A DNA stretch of 64,000 nucleotides from Lentzea flava (lineage in GTDB: Bacteria; Actinomycetota; Actinomycetes; Mycobacteriales; Pseudonocardiaceae), in the NCBI RefSeq assembly GCF_014648475.1, contig NZ_BMRE01000010.1:124001-188000 (forward strand), read 5' to 3'. The translations under genes were made by a program, and so were the position numbers. This document shows positions 44,692-55,914 of the stretch, piece by piece (the first letter of the stretch is position 1; the number at the start of each line of letters is the position of its first letter). The notes beneath the pieces were generated by a model. That model saw only the letters and a program-made list of their open reading frames with translations, searched no databases and was not told the origin of the DNA.

Positions 44692-45585
44692 TCACCCCCT
44701 GAAGAAACTCCGCACAGCGCTCCCCAGCCCCACCACGTCGAGGTCGTGCGCGGCGTCGTGATCCTCTGCCGTGCCGTAGTTGCGGAGTTCTGCGTGTCGT
44801 TTGACACCCACATAACGAACGCGGTGCGGGATTTGTTGCAGTGCCTCGGAAACCAGATGAGCTGAAGTTCCCTCGAGGTACGGCTCCACCACCAGGACGT
44901 CGGCGTGGTCCGTCTCCTCCACCGCCCTGCGCAGTCCGTCCGAGTCGAACGGTCGAACCGTGGCCGCGTAAAGCACCGTGAGGTCGGCGTTTTCCGCGTC
45001 GACTGCCTTCAGCACACGGTCGAGCATCGGTCCGACTGCGAGCACCACACCGCGTTTTCCGTGACGCAACGCGGTGAATCCCTCACCCACCGGATACGCC
45101 TGCGCGTTCTCGTGCAGCGAAAGCCTGACGTAGACCCGGTTGTCGTCCTTGAGCGCCTGCCTGAGGAGAGGCGTGACCTCGTCCGCGTGCCCGGGCACGT
45201 GCACGGTCCAGCCGGGCAACGTGTCGAACAACGCGACGTCCCCAGGAGACTGGTGCGTGCGCCCCCACACCGGGTCGTCATAGGACGCCCCGATGCTCAC
45301 GAACACCGCACCCACGTCCTGATGGCCGATGTCGAGTTTGATCTGCTCGTACGGCCGTTCAACGAGAAACGGCGCGTAGCTGTGCACGACCGGCCGCAGA
45401 CCGGCCAACGCCAGACCGCCCGCCACGCCGACCATGGTCTGCTCACGGATTCCGACGTCCACCACGCGTTCGCGGTCCCGTGGGAAATTGCTGGCGGAGA
45501 TCACCGCGGTGACCACGGCGATCCGGGGGTCGTTCTCCAGCTCCTCGTTGACCGTGGTGATGAAGGCCTCGCGCATCGTCGTCAT
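44692..45585 (-). CDS. Transketolase, C-terminal subunit
   Basis: A 297-residue pyrimidine-binding and C-terminal half of a two-gene transketolase. Motifs are DVGIREQTMVGVAGGLALAG (pyrimidine domain with the TPP-activating Glu), THQSPGDVALFDTLPGW, and the C-terminal domain GVVLAVGPMLDRVLKA. It is preceded by the N-terminal subunit with a one-base overlap, so the pair should assemble into one enzyme. Two-subunit transketolases are common in actinobacteria and archaea beside a full-length enzyme, and may act in pentose metabolism or secondary metabolism. Confidence 0.9.
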   Translation of the reverse strand: MTTMREAFITTVNEELENDPRIAVVTAVISASNFPRDRERVVDVGIREQTMVGVAGGLALAGLRPVVHSYAPFLVERPYEQIKLDIGHQDVGAVFVSIGASYDDPVWGRTHQSPGDVALFDTLPGWTVHVPGHADEVTPLLRQALKDDNRVYVRLSLHENAQAYPVGEGFTALRHGKRGVVLAVGPMLDRVLKAVDAENADLTVLYAATVRPFDSDGLRRAVEETDHADVLVVEPYLEGTSAHLVSEALQQIPHRVRYVGVKRHAELRNYGTAEDHDAAHDLDVVGLGSAVRSFFRG

Positions 45586-46247
45586 CAGCTGCTCTTCTCG
45601 ATCTTGGCGACCACCGCGTACGGGCGGTCGTGCGGCGCGGTCAGTGCGGTGAAGATCGCCTCGTGGTCGCGACCGTCGATCTCGGCGGTCTGCCAGCCCT
45701 CGACGGCGAACCTGCTGGCGATGCCACCGGGCCAGCCGTGCATCGAGTTCTGGTTGTCGATCACGATCGCGGTGAGGTTCGCGACGTTCAGCCGTGCCGC
45801 CACCGCGATGGCCTCGTGGTTGCTGCCCTCGTCCAGCTCACCGTCGCCGACCAGCACGAACGTCCGTCCGGTGCTCTTTGCGATCCGCTGCCCGAGCGCC
45901 GTGCCCACCGCGATCGGCAGGCCGTGACCGAGCGAGCCGCTGCTGATCTCGACACCGTTGACGAGCACCCGGTCGGGGTGCTGGCCGAGCGGGCTGTCCC
46001 ACGACGTCCAATCGTCCAAAGTGGACTCGCTGATGAACCCCTTCTCGGCCAGCACCGCGTAGTACGCCATCGGCCCGTGCCCCTTGGAGAGCAGGAACCG
46101 GTCGCGGTCGGGGTCGTCGACGGTGGCCGGCGTGACGTTGAGGACGCGGTCGTAGAGGACCCAGAGCACGTCGATCGTGGATGCTGCCGCCCACTCGTGC
46201 TTCTCGTCCCCGGTCATCCTCGCGAAGAGCTCTGGTATCCGTTGCAT
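45585..46247 (-). CDS. Transketolase, N-terminal (TPP-binding) subunit
   Basis: A 220-residue TPP-binding half of transketolase, somewhat shorter than the usual 260-290. Key features are FLLSKGHGPMAYYAVLAEKG, SSGSLGHGLPIAVG, and the TPP/Mg site GDGELDEGSNHEA followed by DNQNSMHG. Its ATG is 56 bp from the divergent soxR start. A SoxR-type operator sits between them, with a minus-strand TTGACC (46285-46280) and AACAGT (46260-46255) 19 bp apart. This suggests that oxidant or redox-drug sensing may raise transketolase and thus pentose-phosphate flux. That link is inferred from promoter geometry. Confidence 0.88.
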   Translation of the reverse strand: MQRIPELFARMTGDEKHEWAAASTIDVLWVLYDRVLNVTPATVDDPDRDRFLLSKGHGPMAYYAVLAEKGFISESTLDDWTSWDSPLGQHPDRVLVNGVEISSGSLGHGLPIAVGTALGQRIAKSTGRTFVLVGDGELDEGSNHEAIAVAARLNVANLTAIVIDNQNSMHGWPGGIASRFAVEGWQTAEIDGRDHEAIFTALTAPHDRPYAVVAKIEKSS

Positions 46248-46254
46248 GCCACCA

Positions 46255-46296
46255 ACTGTTCAACCTCGACCATGCTGGAGGTCAAGCGGTTACGAT
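46255..46296. promoter_or_regulatory. SoxR-type operator with divergent 19-bp-spacer promoters
   Basis: The site's core (minus strand, 46286-46265) reads CTTGACCTCCAG, CAT, GGTCGAG. Toward soxR, TCGACC (46266-46271) and TACGAT (46291-46296) are 19 bp apart; toward transketolase, TTGACC (46285-46280) and AACAGT (46260-46255) are also 19 bp apart. A 19-bp spacer is the hallmark of MerR/SoxR-controlled promoters. The same core recurs at 59114-59135 with 19 of 22 positions identical. Confidence 0.7.
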
Positions 46297-46302
46297 GATC
46301 TC

Positions 46303-46767
46303 GTGAGCAAGTTGCCGGAAATGCTGACCATCGGCCAGGTGGCCGAACGCAGCGGCGTCCCCCACACCGCCCTGCGCTTCTACGAGGAGAGGGGCCTCAT
46401 CTCCTCCGTCCGCACCGCGGGAAACCAGCGCCGCTACCAGCGTTCGGTGCTGCGCCGCCTCGCCTTCATCCGCACCGCGCAACGCGTGGGCCTGAGCCTC
46501 GAGGACGTCCGCGACGCCCTCGCGCAGCTCCCCGACAACCGCACGCCCACGAAGTCCGACTGGGAACGCCTGTCCCGCTCGTGGAAGGCCGAGCTCGACG
46601 CCCGCATCGACGCCCTGTTCCGCCTGCGCGACCGGCTGACCGGGTGCATCGGGTGCGGCTGCCTGTCGTTGCGCAGCTGCGCGCTGCAGAACATCGACGA
46701 CGAGCAGGCCTCGCACGGGCCGGGTGCGCCGAAGCTCAAGCCGGTGCTGGAGGGCGGCACCCTCTAG
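46303..46767 (+). CDS. soxR: Redox-sensing transcriptional activator SoxR
   Basis: A 154-residue MerR-family regulator. The N-terminal winged helix (MLTIGQVAERSGVPHTALRF, with RFYEERGLI) is followed by a dimerisation helix. Cys115, 118, 120 and 126 (CIGCGCLSLRSC) form the [2Fe-2S] cluster that defines SoxR. Actinobacterial SoxR responds to redox-active metabolites such as actinorhodin- or phenazine-like compounds rather than to superoxide alone. The GTG at 46303 follows the TACGAT -10 by 6 bp, so expression is leaderless. Its stop overlaps the convergent hydrolase by 4 bp. It probably controls itself, the transketolase pair and the distant ABM gene at 59153. Confidence 0.93.
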   Translation: MSKLPEMLTIGQVAERSGVPHTALRFYEERGLISSVRTAGNQRRYQRSVLRRLAFIRTAQRVGLSLEDVRDALAQLPDNRTPTKSDWERLSRSWKAELDARIDALFRLRDRLTGCIGCGCLSLRSCALQNIDDEQASHGPGAPKLKPVLEGGTL

Positions 46768-47597
46768 GCCGCGAGGAACTCCCGCACCGCGGCCAGGTAT
46801 CCGTCCGGATCGTCGACGTGCAGCATGTGCCCCGCCTCCAGCACGACGGCGCGGGCCCGCGGGATCAGCTCCAGCGTGGGCTCGACCAGGCTCACCGGGA
46901 ACGTCATGTCCTGCCTGCCGTGCAGCAGGAGCACCGGGAGGCCGAGCTTGGCGATCCGCTGTGCCGCGTCGGGCAGCCGTGGCGTGACCAGCGTTCCGGC
47001 CAGGTACGGCCGCAGATACTGGGCGCTGAACCGGACCTCCTCCAGGCGCCGCAGGTAGCCGGGGACCGCCTCGGCGCGCCGGACGTTGGCGGCGACGGCC
47101 GCGAACGCCTCGGCTCGCACGCACTCCTCCGGCGTCAGGTCCTCGCGCTGCCACGGGTTTTCCTGGCGGGCCAGGATCTCGTCGCGTTCCGTCCACCCGG
47201 CGAAGGCGTCCGGCGGCACCGGCAGCACGCTGCTGCCCGACACGATCAGGCTGCGCACGCGGGACGGGTGGGTGATGGCGAACCGCTGCGCGACCATGCC
47301 GCCGTACGAGTGGCCCAGCACGTCCGCACGCTCGACGCCGAACTCGTCCAGCACGCGCACCAGGTCGCGCATCATGCCGTCCGGGTGGTACTCCTCCTCC
47401 GGCACGCGGCCCGACCTCCCGCAGCCGCGCAGGTCCGGCATCAGCAGGCGGCAGTCCAGGCGTTCCAGCGGGTCGCGCAGGTAGCTGTGGTCCCAGTCGG
47501 GGCCGCCGTGGATCGCGAGCAGCGTCCGATCGGTCGTCCCCTCCTGCCAGGCCACGAAGATCTCCGGCTCACCGGGCACCATTCGTTCGCGGAACAC
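46764..47597 (-). CDS. Alpha/beta hydrolase (proline iminopeptidase-like)
   Basis: A 277-residue cytosolic serine hydrolase. The oxyanion segment is LLAIHGGPDWDHSYL and the nucleophile Ser97 lies in VLGHSYGGMVAQRF. The acid is the Asp in LLLHGRQDMTFP and the histidine is in VVLEAGHMLHVDD. Spacing suits the proline iminopeptidase/epoxide-hydrolase-like branch, but the substrate is not clear. The ATG at 47597 overlaps the 3' end of the upstream membrane protein gene by 29 bp, so the two are probably co-transcribed. It is convergent with soxR. Confidence 0.87.
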   Translation of the reverse strand: MFRERMVPGEPEIFVAWQEGTTDRTLLAIHGGPDWDHSYLRDPLERLDCRLLMPDLRGCGRSGRVPEEEYHPDGMMRDLVRVLDEFGVERADVLGHSYGGMVAQRFAITHPSRVRSLIVSGSSVLPVPPDAFAGWTERDEILARQENPWQREDLTPEECVRAEAFAAVAANVRRAEAVPGYLRRLEEVRFSAQYLRPYLAGTLVTPRLPDAAQRIAKLGLPVLLLHGRQDMTFPVSLVEPTLELIPRARAVVLEAGHMLHVDDPDGYLAAVREFLAA

Positions 47598-48528
47598 GTT
47601 CCCCCCGAAGTTTCACCACACACCAGAGCAGCAGCACCAGCGCGATGCCGCTGAACACGAAATCCCCCGCCTCGGTGCCGCCCAGCTCGGGCTTCACCGG
47701 GAACGAGCACCACACGTAGGTCAGCACGGCACCGGCGGCCAGCGCGAACCGGTGCCGCTGATCCCACCCCGCCTGCCGCGACCAGCGCGTCACCAGCACG
47801 ATCCCGAGCGCCACGACCACGCACCAGATCGCCACACCCACCCACTCGAACCAGTCGGCGCCGATCAGCGTGACCGAGCCCCAGTACGCGCTGGTGCCCA
47901 CCACCGACGCGAAGCCGACCAGCAGTGGTGATGGCGCGGCACCGGGCCGCTCGCCGGCCACCCGGACCCGGAACGCGAAAACGATCAGCACCACGATGGC
48001 CAGGCCCGCGTAGGCGAACTGCCACCACCGCGCCAGGAAGTGCTCCTCGGAGTAGTTGCCGAAGAACACGAACGCCGACCCGGCCAGGAACAGCAGACCG
48101 AAGAAGACCAGCCCGCGCGTCCGCAGCCACGGGCCCCGCCGCGACAACGTCTCGACCAGCGCGATCGGGACGCAGATGCTCCAGATCGTGTGCAGCGCCA
48201 GGATCGACTGCACGACCTCGACGCTCGTGCCGAGCAGCGGCACGTAGGACGGCCCGGTCAGGTAGTCGTGGCCCGCGTAGGAGTGGTTCCAGATGAGCTG
48301 GTCGACCGGGCCCTCCTCGATCAGCGCGTAGGCCGCTGCCAGCAGGAACATCGACGGCCACCCGCCGGCACGCCTGCCCAGTTCGCGGACCAGCACGGCG
48401 CCGCTGCCGTAGAGCGGGGCGAGCAGCAGCCCGAGGCCCACGCCCGTGATCGGGATGTTGCCCAGCAGGAACTCACCCACGAACGGAGCGAGGAAGAACA
48501 ACCCCAGTACCGGCCACACCGGACCCAT
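47569..48528 (-). CDS. Polytopic membrane protein, unknown function
   Basis: A 319-residue protein with about ten membrane helices (LGLFFLAPFVGEFLLGNIPI at the start, then GLGLLLAPLYGSGAVLVREL, LIEEGPVDQLIWNHSYAGHD, VGFASVVGTSAYWGSVTLIG and so on). The ATG at 48528 is chosen because it is the first in the hydrophobic frame; the longer frame to 49068 runs over the kptA gene. I cannot assign a family; it has the look of a small transporter or membrane enzyme. The adjacent EE and H residues in the third helix could be functional. It overlaps the hydrolase gene by 29 bp. Confidence 0.65.
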   Translation of the reverse strand: MGPVWPVLGLFFLAPFVGEFLLGNIPITGVGLGLLLAPLYGSGAVLVRELGRRAGGWPSMFLLAAAYALIEEGPVDQLIWNHSYAGHDYLTGPSYVPLLGTSVEVVQSILALHTIWSICVPIALVETLSRRGPWLRTRGLVFFGLLFLAGSAFVFFGNYSEEHFLARWWQFAYAGLAIVVLIVFAFRVRVAGERPGAAPSPLLVGFASVVGTSAYWGSVTLIGADWFEWVGVAIWCVVVALGIVLVTRWSRQAGWDQRHRFALAAGAVLTYVWCSFPVKPELGGTEAGDFVFSGIALVLLLWCVVKLRGERVPRTNGAR

Positions 48529-48588
48529 CGAACCGCAAAATCGGTCGACGTGCTGTGGTTTCCTGAAGGGCAAATGGAAGAAGACAGA

Positions 48589-49098
48589 ATGATCCGCCTG
48601 TCGAAGCGGATGTCCAAGGCGCTGCGGCACCAGCCGGAGCGCGTCGGCCTCACCCTGGACGCCAACGGCTGGGTGCCGGTGGCCGACCTGCTCAGGGCGC
48701 TGAAGATCGGCGAGGCCGAGCTGCGCGAGGTCGTGGCCCGCAACGACAAGCAGCGCTTCACGATCGACGGCGACCGCATCCGGGCCAACCAGGGGCACAG
48801 CGTCGAGGTGGACCTCGGGCTGCCGACGGCGATCCCGCCGGACACGTTGTTCCACGGCACGGTCGCACAGTTCCTCGACGCCATCCTGCGCGACGGCCTG
48901 CGCCCGATGGCACGCCACGACGTGCACCTCTCCCCCGACCGCGAGACCGCGCGACGAGTCGGCGCGCGCCGCGGCCAGCCGGTGATCCTCACCGTCGACG
49001 CCAAGGCCATGAGCGAGGCCGGCCACGAGTTCCGGCTCAGCGCCAACGGTGTCTGGCTGACCGCGCACGTTCCCGCCGAGTACCTGACGGCGCCGTGA
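48589..49098 (+). CDS. kptA: RNA 2'-phosphotransferase (Tpt1/KptA family)
   Basis: A 169-residue enzyme that removes a 2'-phosphate from RNA using NAD+, releasing ADP-ribose 1'',2''-cyclic phosphate. Motifs are SKRMSKALRHQPERVGL at the N-terminus, NDKQRFTIDGDRIRANQGHS (with the conserved Arg and GHS), TLFHGTVAQFLDAIL, and LSPDRETARRVGARRGQP. Eukaryotic Tpt1 acts in tRNA splicing; bacteria lack that pathway and the role of KptA is unsettled, so RNA repair or ADP-ribosylation is likely. The ATG at 48589 has GGAAG 7 nt upstream; ATG at 48574 is an alternative. Its stop overlaps the start of a methyltransferase (GTGA). Confidence 0.9.
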   Translation: MIRLSKRMSKALRHQPERVGLTLDANGWVPVADLLRALKIGEAELREVVARNDKQRFTIDGDRIRANQGHSVEVDLGLPTAIPPDTLFHGTVAQFLDAILRDGLRPMARHDVHLSPDRETARRVGARRGQPVILTVDAKAMSEAGHEFRLSANGVWLTAHVPAEYLTAP

Positions 49099-49742
49099 AG
49101 GAGATCGTCGAGAACGGCTACGACGCGATCGCGCGGACCTACCTCACGTGGTCGGCGCGGATCACCGACGACCCGCGCCTGCACTACCTCGACCAGTTCG
49201 ACAGCCGCCTCGCCGACGGCGCGAAGATCCTCGAACTCGGCTGCGGCGCGGGCATCCCCGTCACGCGGAAGCTCGCCGCACGCCACGACGTTCTCGGCGT
49301 CGACCTCTCACAGCAGCAGATCGACCTCGCCCGCGCCAACGTGCCCGGTGCGCGGTTCGAGAAGGCCGACATGACCGCCCTCGACTTCCCGGACGGCACG
49401 TTCGACGGCATCGCCGCGTTCTACTCGATCCTGCACGTCCCGCGCGCCGACCAGCCCGCGCTCATCGCGAAGATCGCGCGCTGGCTCCGGCCCGGCGGCC
49501 TGTTCCTGGCCTCGCTCGGCACCGGCACCCCGGACGTGACCGAGACCTGGCTCGGCGTCGAGATGTTCTTCGGCAGCAACACTCCGGAGGAGAACCGGGC
49601 CCTGCTCGCGCGGCACATGGAGATCGTCGTCGACGACCTCGTGACCATGCACGAGCCGGACCCGGCCACGTTCCACTGGGTGCTCACACGAGCCAGAGAA
49701 CCGCGCCACCCACCGCGAGAAGGAGCAGCACCAACAGGATGA
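49095..49742 (+). CDS. SAM-dependent methyltransferase, coupled to kptA
   Basis: A 215-residue class I methyltransferase. SAM motif I is KILELGCGAGIPVTRKL (about 44-60). The acidic binding site follows in VLGVDLSQQQIDLARANV and FEKADMTALDFPDG, and LRPGGLFLASLG is motif III. Nothing indicates the substrate. The GTG at 49095 overlaps kptA by 4 bp, so the two are translated together, which may suggest an RNA or nucleotide substrate, but this is not shown. Its last 59 bp overlap, on the opposite strand, the small membrane protein gene that follows hisB. Confidence 0.85.
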   Translation: MKEIVENGYDAIARTYLTWSARITDDPRLHYLDQFDSRLADGAKILELGCGAGIPVTRKLAARHDVLGVDLSQQQIDLARANVPGARFEKADMTALDFPDGTFDGIAAFYSILHVPRADQPALIAKIARWLRPGGLFLASLGTGTPDVTETWLGVEMFFGSNTPEENRALLARHMEIVVDDLVTMHEPDPATFHWVLTRAREPRHPPREGAAPTG

Positions 49743-49838
49743 TCGCCATGAACTTGGCGGTCTTCCACGTCGAGTAGACGCCACCGGCCAGGAAGCCCGC
49801 GAGGGCCAGCAGGCCGATGACGACGACCTCCTTCGGCA

Positions 49839-49839
<1 letters not shown>
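49684..49839 (-). CDS. Small two-helix membrane protein after hisB (51 aa)
   Basis: A 51-residue reading frame beginning MPKEVVVIGLLALAGFLAGG, then a short basic loop (YSTWKTAKF) and a second helix (MAIILLVLLLLAVGGAVLW). Its ATG overlaps the hisB stop by one base (TGATG), so it is translationally coupled to hisB. It is too small for standard gene callers and overlaps the methyltransferase gene on the other strand by 59 bp. Two 15-20-residue hydrophobic helices separated by a basic turn make it a good membrane hairpin. Function unknown; conservation next to hisB in other Pseudonocardiales would confirm it. Confidence 0.6.
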
Positions 49840-52854
<3,015 letters not shown>

Positions 52855-52861
52855 GCCCTAC

Positions 52862-52888
52862 AGGGTAGTTCCTGCCGAATTCTGTCAA
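52862..52888 (-). promoter_or_regulatory. Candidate hisD promoter
   Basis: On the minus strand TTGACA (52888-52883) and TACCCT (52867-52862) lie upstream of hisD with a short 15-bp spacer; the -10 ends 7 bp before the ATG. The -35 is a perfect consensus, but the spacer is shorter than usual. Confidence 0.4.
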
Positions 52889-52987
52889 CGGTCAGCCCGC
52901 TAACGGCGCTACCTCAGCCTGTGACACCCCGGCCACGCTCGGTTGGGCACCACTCCGTCGCAAACCCCTGCTGATGATGGAGGAACG

Positions 52988-54283
52988 ATGTTCAGCAAGA
53001 GCCGCGGCAAGATCGCCGCAGTGCTCGCCGTCTGCCTGCCCGTGCTGGTCGCGGGCATGGCGACGCCCAGCACGGCCGACTCCGGCCGCTACCTGCTGGA
53101 AGTCACGGCGAACACGTCCGCCGAACGCACGCAGATCGCCCAGACCGGCGTCGACGTGCTCGGCGCGACGAAGCTCACCACGATGTCGGTCGTCGCGGAC
53201 AAGGCGCAGTACCAGGCCCTGCGCGCCTCCGGTCTGCCGGTGAAGTACGTCGGCGACTTCGAGCAGCAGCTCAAGAGCCTCGGCAAGGTGGACTTCAAGG
53301 ACCCGCAGCCCGGCCAGGTCGGGACGCAGGACTTCCCGTCCGGCTACACCGGCTACCACAACTTCGCGGAGATGACCGCGGAGCTGCAGCAGACGGTCCG
53401 CGACCACCCGACCCTGGCGAGCCTGCGCAGCATCGGCAAGAGCTACCAGAACCGGGACATCTGGGCCCTCAAGGTCAGCGACAACGTCGCGACCGACGAG
53501 AGCGAGCCCGAGGTGATCTTCACCTGCAACCAGCACGCCCGCGAGCACCTGACCGTCGAGCAGTGCCTGCAGATCATCAAGCGCTACACCGACAACTACT
53601 CCACCCCGGCGATCAAGAACCTGGTCGACACCCGCGAGATCTGGTTCATCCCGATGGTCAACCCGGACGGTGTCGAGTACGACATCGCCACCGGCTCGTT
53701 CCGCGGCTGGCGCAAGAACCGCCAGGGCAACGGCACCGACCTCAACCGCAACTGGGGCTACAAGTGGGGCTGCTGCGGTGGTTCCAGCGGCTCCAGCACG
53801 TCGGACACCTACCGCGGCACGGCGGCGTTCTCCGCGCCGGAGACCAACGTCATCAAGAACTTCGTGAACTCCCGCGTGATCGGCGGTGTTCAGCAGATCA
53901 AGACGAACATCGACTTCCACTCGTTCTCGGAGCTCGTGCTGTGGCCGTACGGCTACACCACCGCGGACACCGACACCGGCCTGAACGCCGAGGAGGCCCG
54001 CGCGTTCCAGACGCTCGGCCGGCAGATGGCGGCCCTCAACGGCTACACGCCGGAGCAGGCGAGCGACCTCTACATCACCGACGGCACCATCGACGACTGG
54101 ATGTGGGGTGTGCACAAGATCTGGTCGTACACCTACGAGATGTACCCGAGCAGCGGAGGCCTCAACGGCTTCTACCCGCGCGACTCGGTCATCGCGACTC
54201 AGACGAGCCGCAACGACCGCGCCGTCGACCTGTTCGTCAGCTACTCGGACTGCGTGAAGCGGATCATCGGAGTGTCCTGCTGA
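52988..54283 (+). CDS. Secreted zinc carboxypeptidase (M14 family)
   Basis: A 431-residue exported carboxypeptidase. A signal peptide (about 1-30, ending MATPSTA) is followed by a propeptide-like region to about 118 and then the M14 domain. Zinc ligands are His183 and Glu186 in CNQHAREHLTVEQ and His311 in NIDFHSFSELVLWPYG; the catalytic Glu384 is in YTYEMYP. The DLNRNW motif at 251-256 binds substrate. The GG and CC residues near 262 probably form a disulfide. The ATG at 52988 has GGAGG upstream. It is divergent from hisD and its 3' end overlaps the class-V aminotransferase gene by 20 bp. Function is extracellular protein or peptide digestion. Confidence 0.9.
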   Translation: MFSKSRGKIAAVLAVCLPVLVAGMATPSTADSGRYLLEVTANTSAERTQIAQTGVDVLGATKLTTMSVVADKAQYQALRASGLPVKYVGDFEQQLKSLGKVDFKDPQPGQVGTQDFPSGYTGYHNFAEMTAELQQTVRDHPTLASLRSIGKSYQNRDIWALKVSDNVATDESEPEVIFTCNQHAREHLTVEQCLQIIKRYTDNYSTPAIKNLVDTREIWFIPMVNPDGVEYDIATGSFRGWRKNRQGNGTDLNRNWGYKWGCCGGSSGSSTSDTYRGTAAFSAPETNVIKNFVNSRVIGGVQQIKTNIDFHSFSELVLWPYGYTTADTDTGLNAEEARAFQTLGRQMAALNGYTPEQASDLYITDGTIDDWMWGVHKIWSYTYEMYPSSGGLNGFYPRDSVIATQTSRNDRAVDLFVSYSDCVKRIIGVSC

Positions 54284-55388
54284 TCAGGTCCAACGCCTGA
54301 TCGATCTCCTCCGGAGTGACGAAGTAGTGCGGGGACGCCCGCACTACTTCGGTCAGGCCCCTCCTCGTCATGTCGATCCGCGTGGAACCGATCTGCGAGA
54401 CCGTCACCGTCACGCCGAGGTCCCAGAGACGGTCCTTCAGCTCCGTCGCCGGCATGCGATCCGACGTGAACGTGACGATGCCCGACTGCCGCACACCGAG
54501 ATCGCGCACGGTGACGCCGGGGATGGCCCGCAGACCCTCGCGCAAGCGCTTGGCGCGGTCGGCGACCTCGGCCTCGATGACGTCGAGCCCCTTGTCCAGC
54601 GCGTACCGCGCGGCCGCGATCATGCCGAGCCGGTCGGCCGTGCTGCACTCCCACAGCTCGAACACCCGAGCGTCGTCGCGCAGCCGGTACTCCATCGGCC
54701 CGGTCCACTCGCCGCTGTGCAGGTCCACCAGCCGCGGGTGGAGCCTTTCCCGCACCTCGTCGCGAACGACCAGCGCGCCGGTGCCGCGCGGTCCGCGCAG
54801 CCACTTACGACCTGTACACGCCAACATGTCGTAGTCGAGGCCGCGCAGATCGAGCTGACCTGTCGACTGACAGGCGTCGAGCAGCACCAGCGCGCCGACC
54901 TCGCGGGCCGCCGCGGTCACTTCGTTCACGGGGTTGACCAAGCCGCCGTTCGTCGGCACGTGGACGAGCGAGATCAGCTTGACCCGGTTGTCAAGGTTCA
55001 GGGCGCCGAGATCGACCTGTCCGCGGATGTCGGAAGGGATGACCTCGACGACCGCCCCGGTCTCCGCCGCTCGGCGCAGCACCGGGATCGCATTGCCACC
55101 GTATTCGACCTCGGTGACGAGAATTCGGTCTCCGGCCTCCAGCGGCACCGCGTCGAACGCCGCCAACCACGATCGAGTTGCACTGTCCGTGAAAGCAACC
55201 TCGGACGGGCGACACCCGAAGAACTCAGCGAGCACGCCGTAGCCCGCCTCCAGGTCATCTCTGCGTTCGGCGGCGGCGCGGTAGCCACCGATCTCGGTTT
55301 CCCGCTTCAGATGGCCGATCACCTCGTCCACGACGGGTGCTGGAGGGATCGACGAACCGGCGCTGTCCAGAAAGATCAGGTCGCTCAC
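54264..55388 (-). CDS. Class V aminotransferase-fold PLP enzyme (EgtE/cysteine desulfurase-like)
   Basis: A 374-residue PLP enzyme of fold type I. The PLP lysine is Lys195 in CTGRKWLRGPRGTGALVV, with the preceding Asp171 in LLLDACQSTGQLDL. The N-terminus resembles both cysteine desulfurases and the ergothioneine C-S lyase EgtE (LIFLDSAGSSIPPAPVVDEV, then EVAFTDSATRSWLAAFDAV). No egtABCD genes are in the window, so a role in ergothioneine is not supported by context. There is no conserved Cys loop like that of IscS-type desulfurases. The substrate is undetermined. Confidence 0.85.
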   Translation of the reverse strand: MSDLIFLDSAGSSIPPAPVVDEVIGHLKRETEIGGYRAAAERRDDLEAGYGVLAEFFGCRPSEVAFTDSATRSWLAAFDAVPLEAGDRILVTEVEYGGNAIPVLRRAAETGAVVEVIPSDIRGQVDLGALNLDNRVKLISLVHVPTNGGLVNPVNEVTAAAREVGALVLLDACQSTGQLDLRGLDYDMLACTGRKWLRGPRGTGALVVRDEVRERLHPRLVDLHSGEWTGPMEYRLRDDARVFELWECSTADRLGMIAAARYALDKGLDVIEAEVADRAKRLREGLRAIPGVTVRDLGVRQSGIVTFTSDRMPATELKDRLWDLGVTVTVSQIGSTRIDMTRRGLTEVVRASPHYFVTPEEIDQALDLISRTLR

Positions 55389-55415
55389 TCACACAACTGT
55401 GCCACCATCGGGTGC

Positions 55416-55904
55416 ATGGGGGATCGCTCGTTCGGGTACAGCGCTCAGGTCAGGCCGTTCCTGTGGGTTTTCCTGGTTCTGACACCGGTGGAAATCCTGC
55501 TCGTCGACCTGCTCGTACCGTGGTTCTGGCTGCGGGCCGTGCTGCTCGTGTTCGGGTTGCTGAGCGGGCTGCTGCTCGCGTGGCTGCTCTGGATGCTGCA
55601 CAAGTTCAAGCACGAGATCGACGACGAGTACCTGTGGCTGCGGTACGCGCGCGAGTTCGAGTACCGGATTCCGCTGGCTGCCATCGAAAGCGTCACCCAG
55701 GGCATGACCAGCCGGTCGCTGAACAAGACCCGGTCCGTTGTGGACGGAACGCTGGTGCTGGAGATCTCCAACTCCACCAACGTCTCGCTGCGGCTGAACG
55801 AACCGCAGGAGATCGATCTCGGCCGGCGCGGCGTGCACGAGGTGACGAAGATCGAGTTCTGGACCGACAACCCCGACGAGATGGTGCGCGCGCTGCGGAA
55901 ATAG
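55416..55904 (+). CDS. Membrane protein with PH-like domain (paralogue 1)
   Basis: A 162-residue protein with two N-terminal membrane helices (FLWVFLVLTPVEILLVDLLV and LLVFGLLSGLLLAWLLWMLH) and a cytoplasmic beta-rich domain of the PH-like type (LWLRYAREFEYRIPLAAIES, then VVDGTLVLEIS, then EIDLGRRGVHEVTKIEFW). The next gene encodes a paralogue with the same layout, starting 10 bp after this stop, so the pair arose by tandem duplication and is probably co-transcribed. Function unknown. The ATG at 55416 is selected because upstream codons lie in the divergent PLP gene. Confidence 0.7.
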   Translation: MGDRSFGYSAQVRPFLWVFLVLTPVEILLVDLLVPWFWLRAVLLVFGLLSGLLLAWLLWMLHKFKHEIDDEYLWLRYAREFEYRIPLAAIESVTQGMTSRSLNKTRSVVDGTLVLEISNSTNVSLRLNEPQEIDLGRRGVHEVTKIEFWTDNPDEMVRALRK

Positions 55905-55914
55905 GCTCCGCCAC

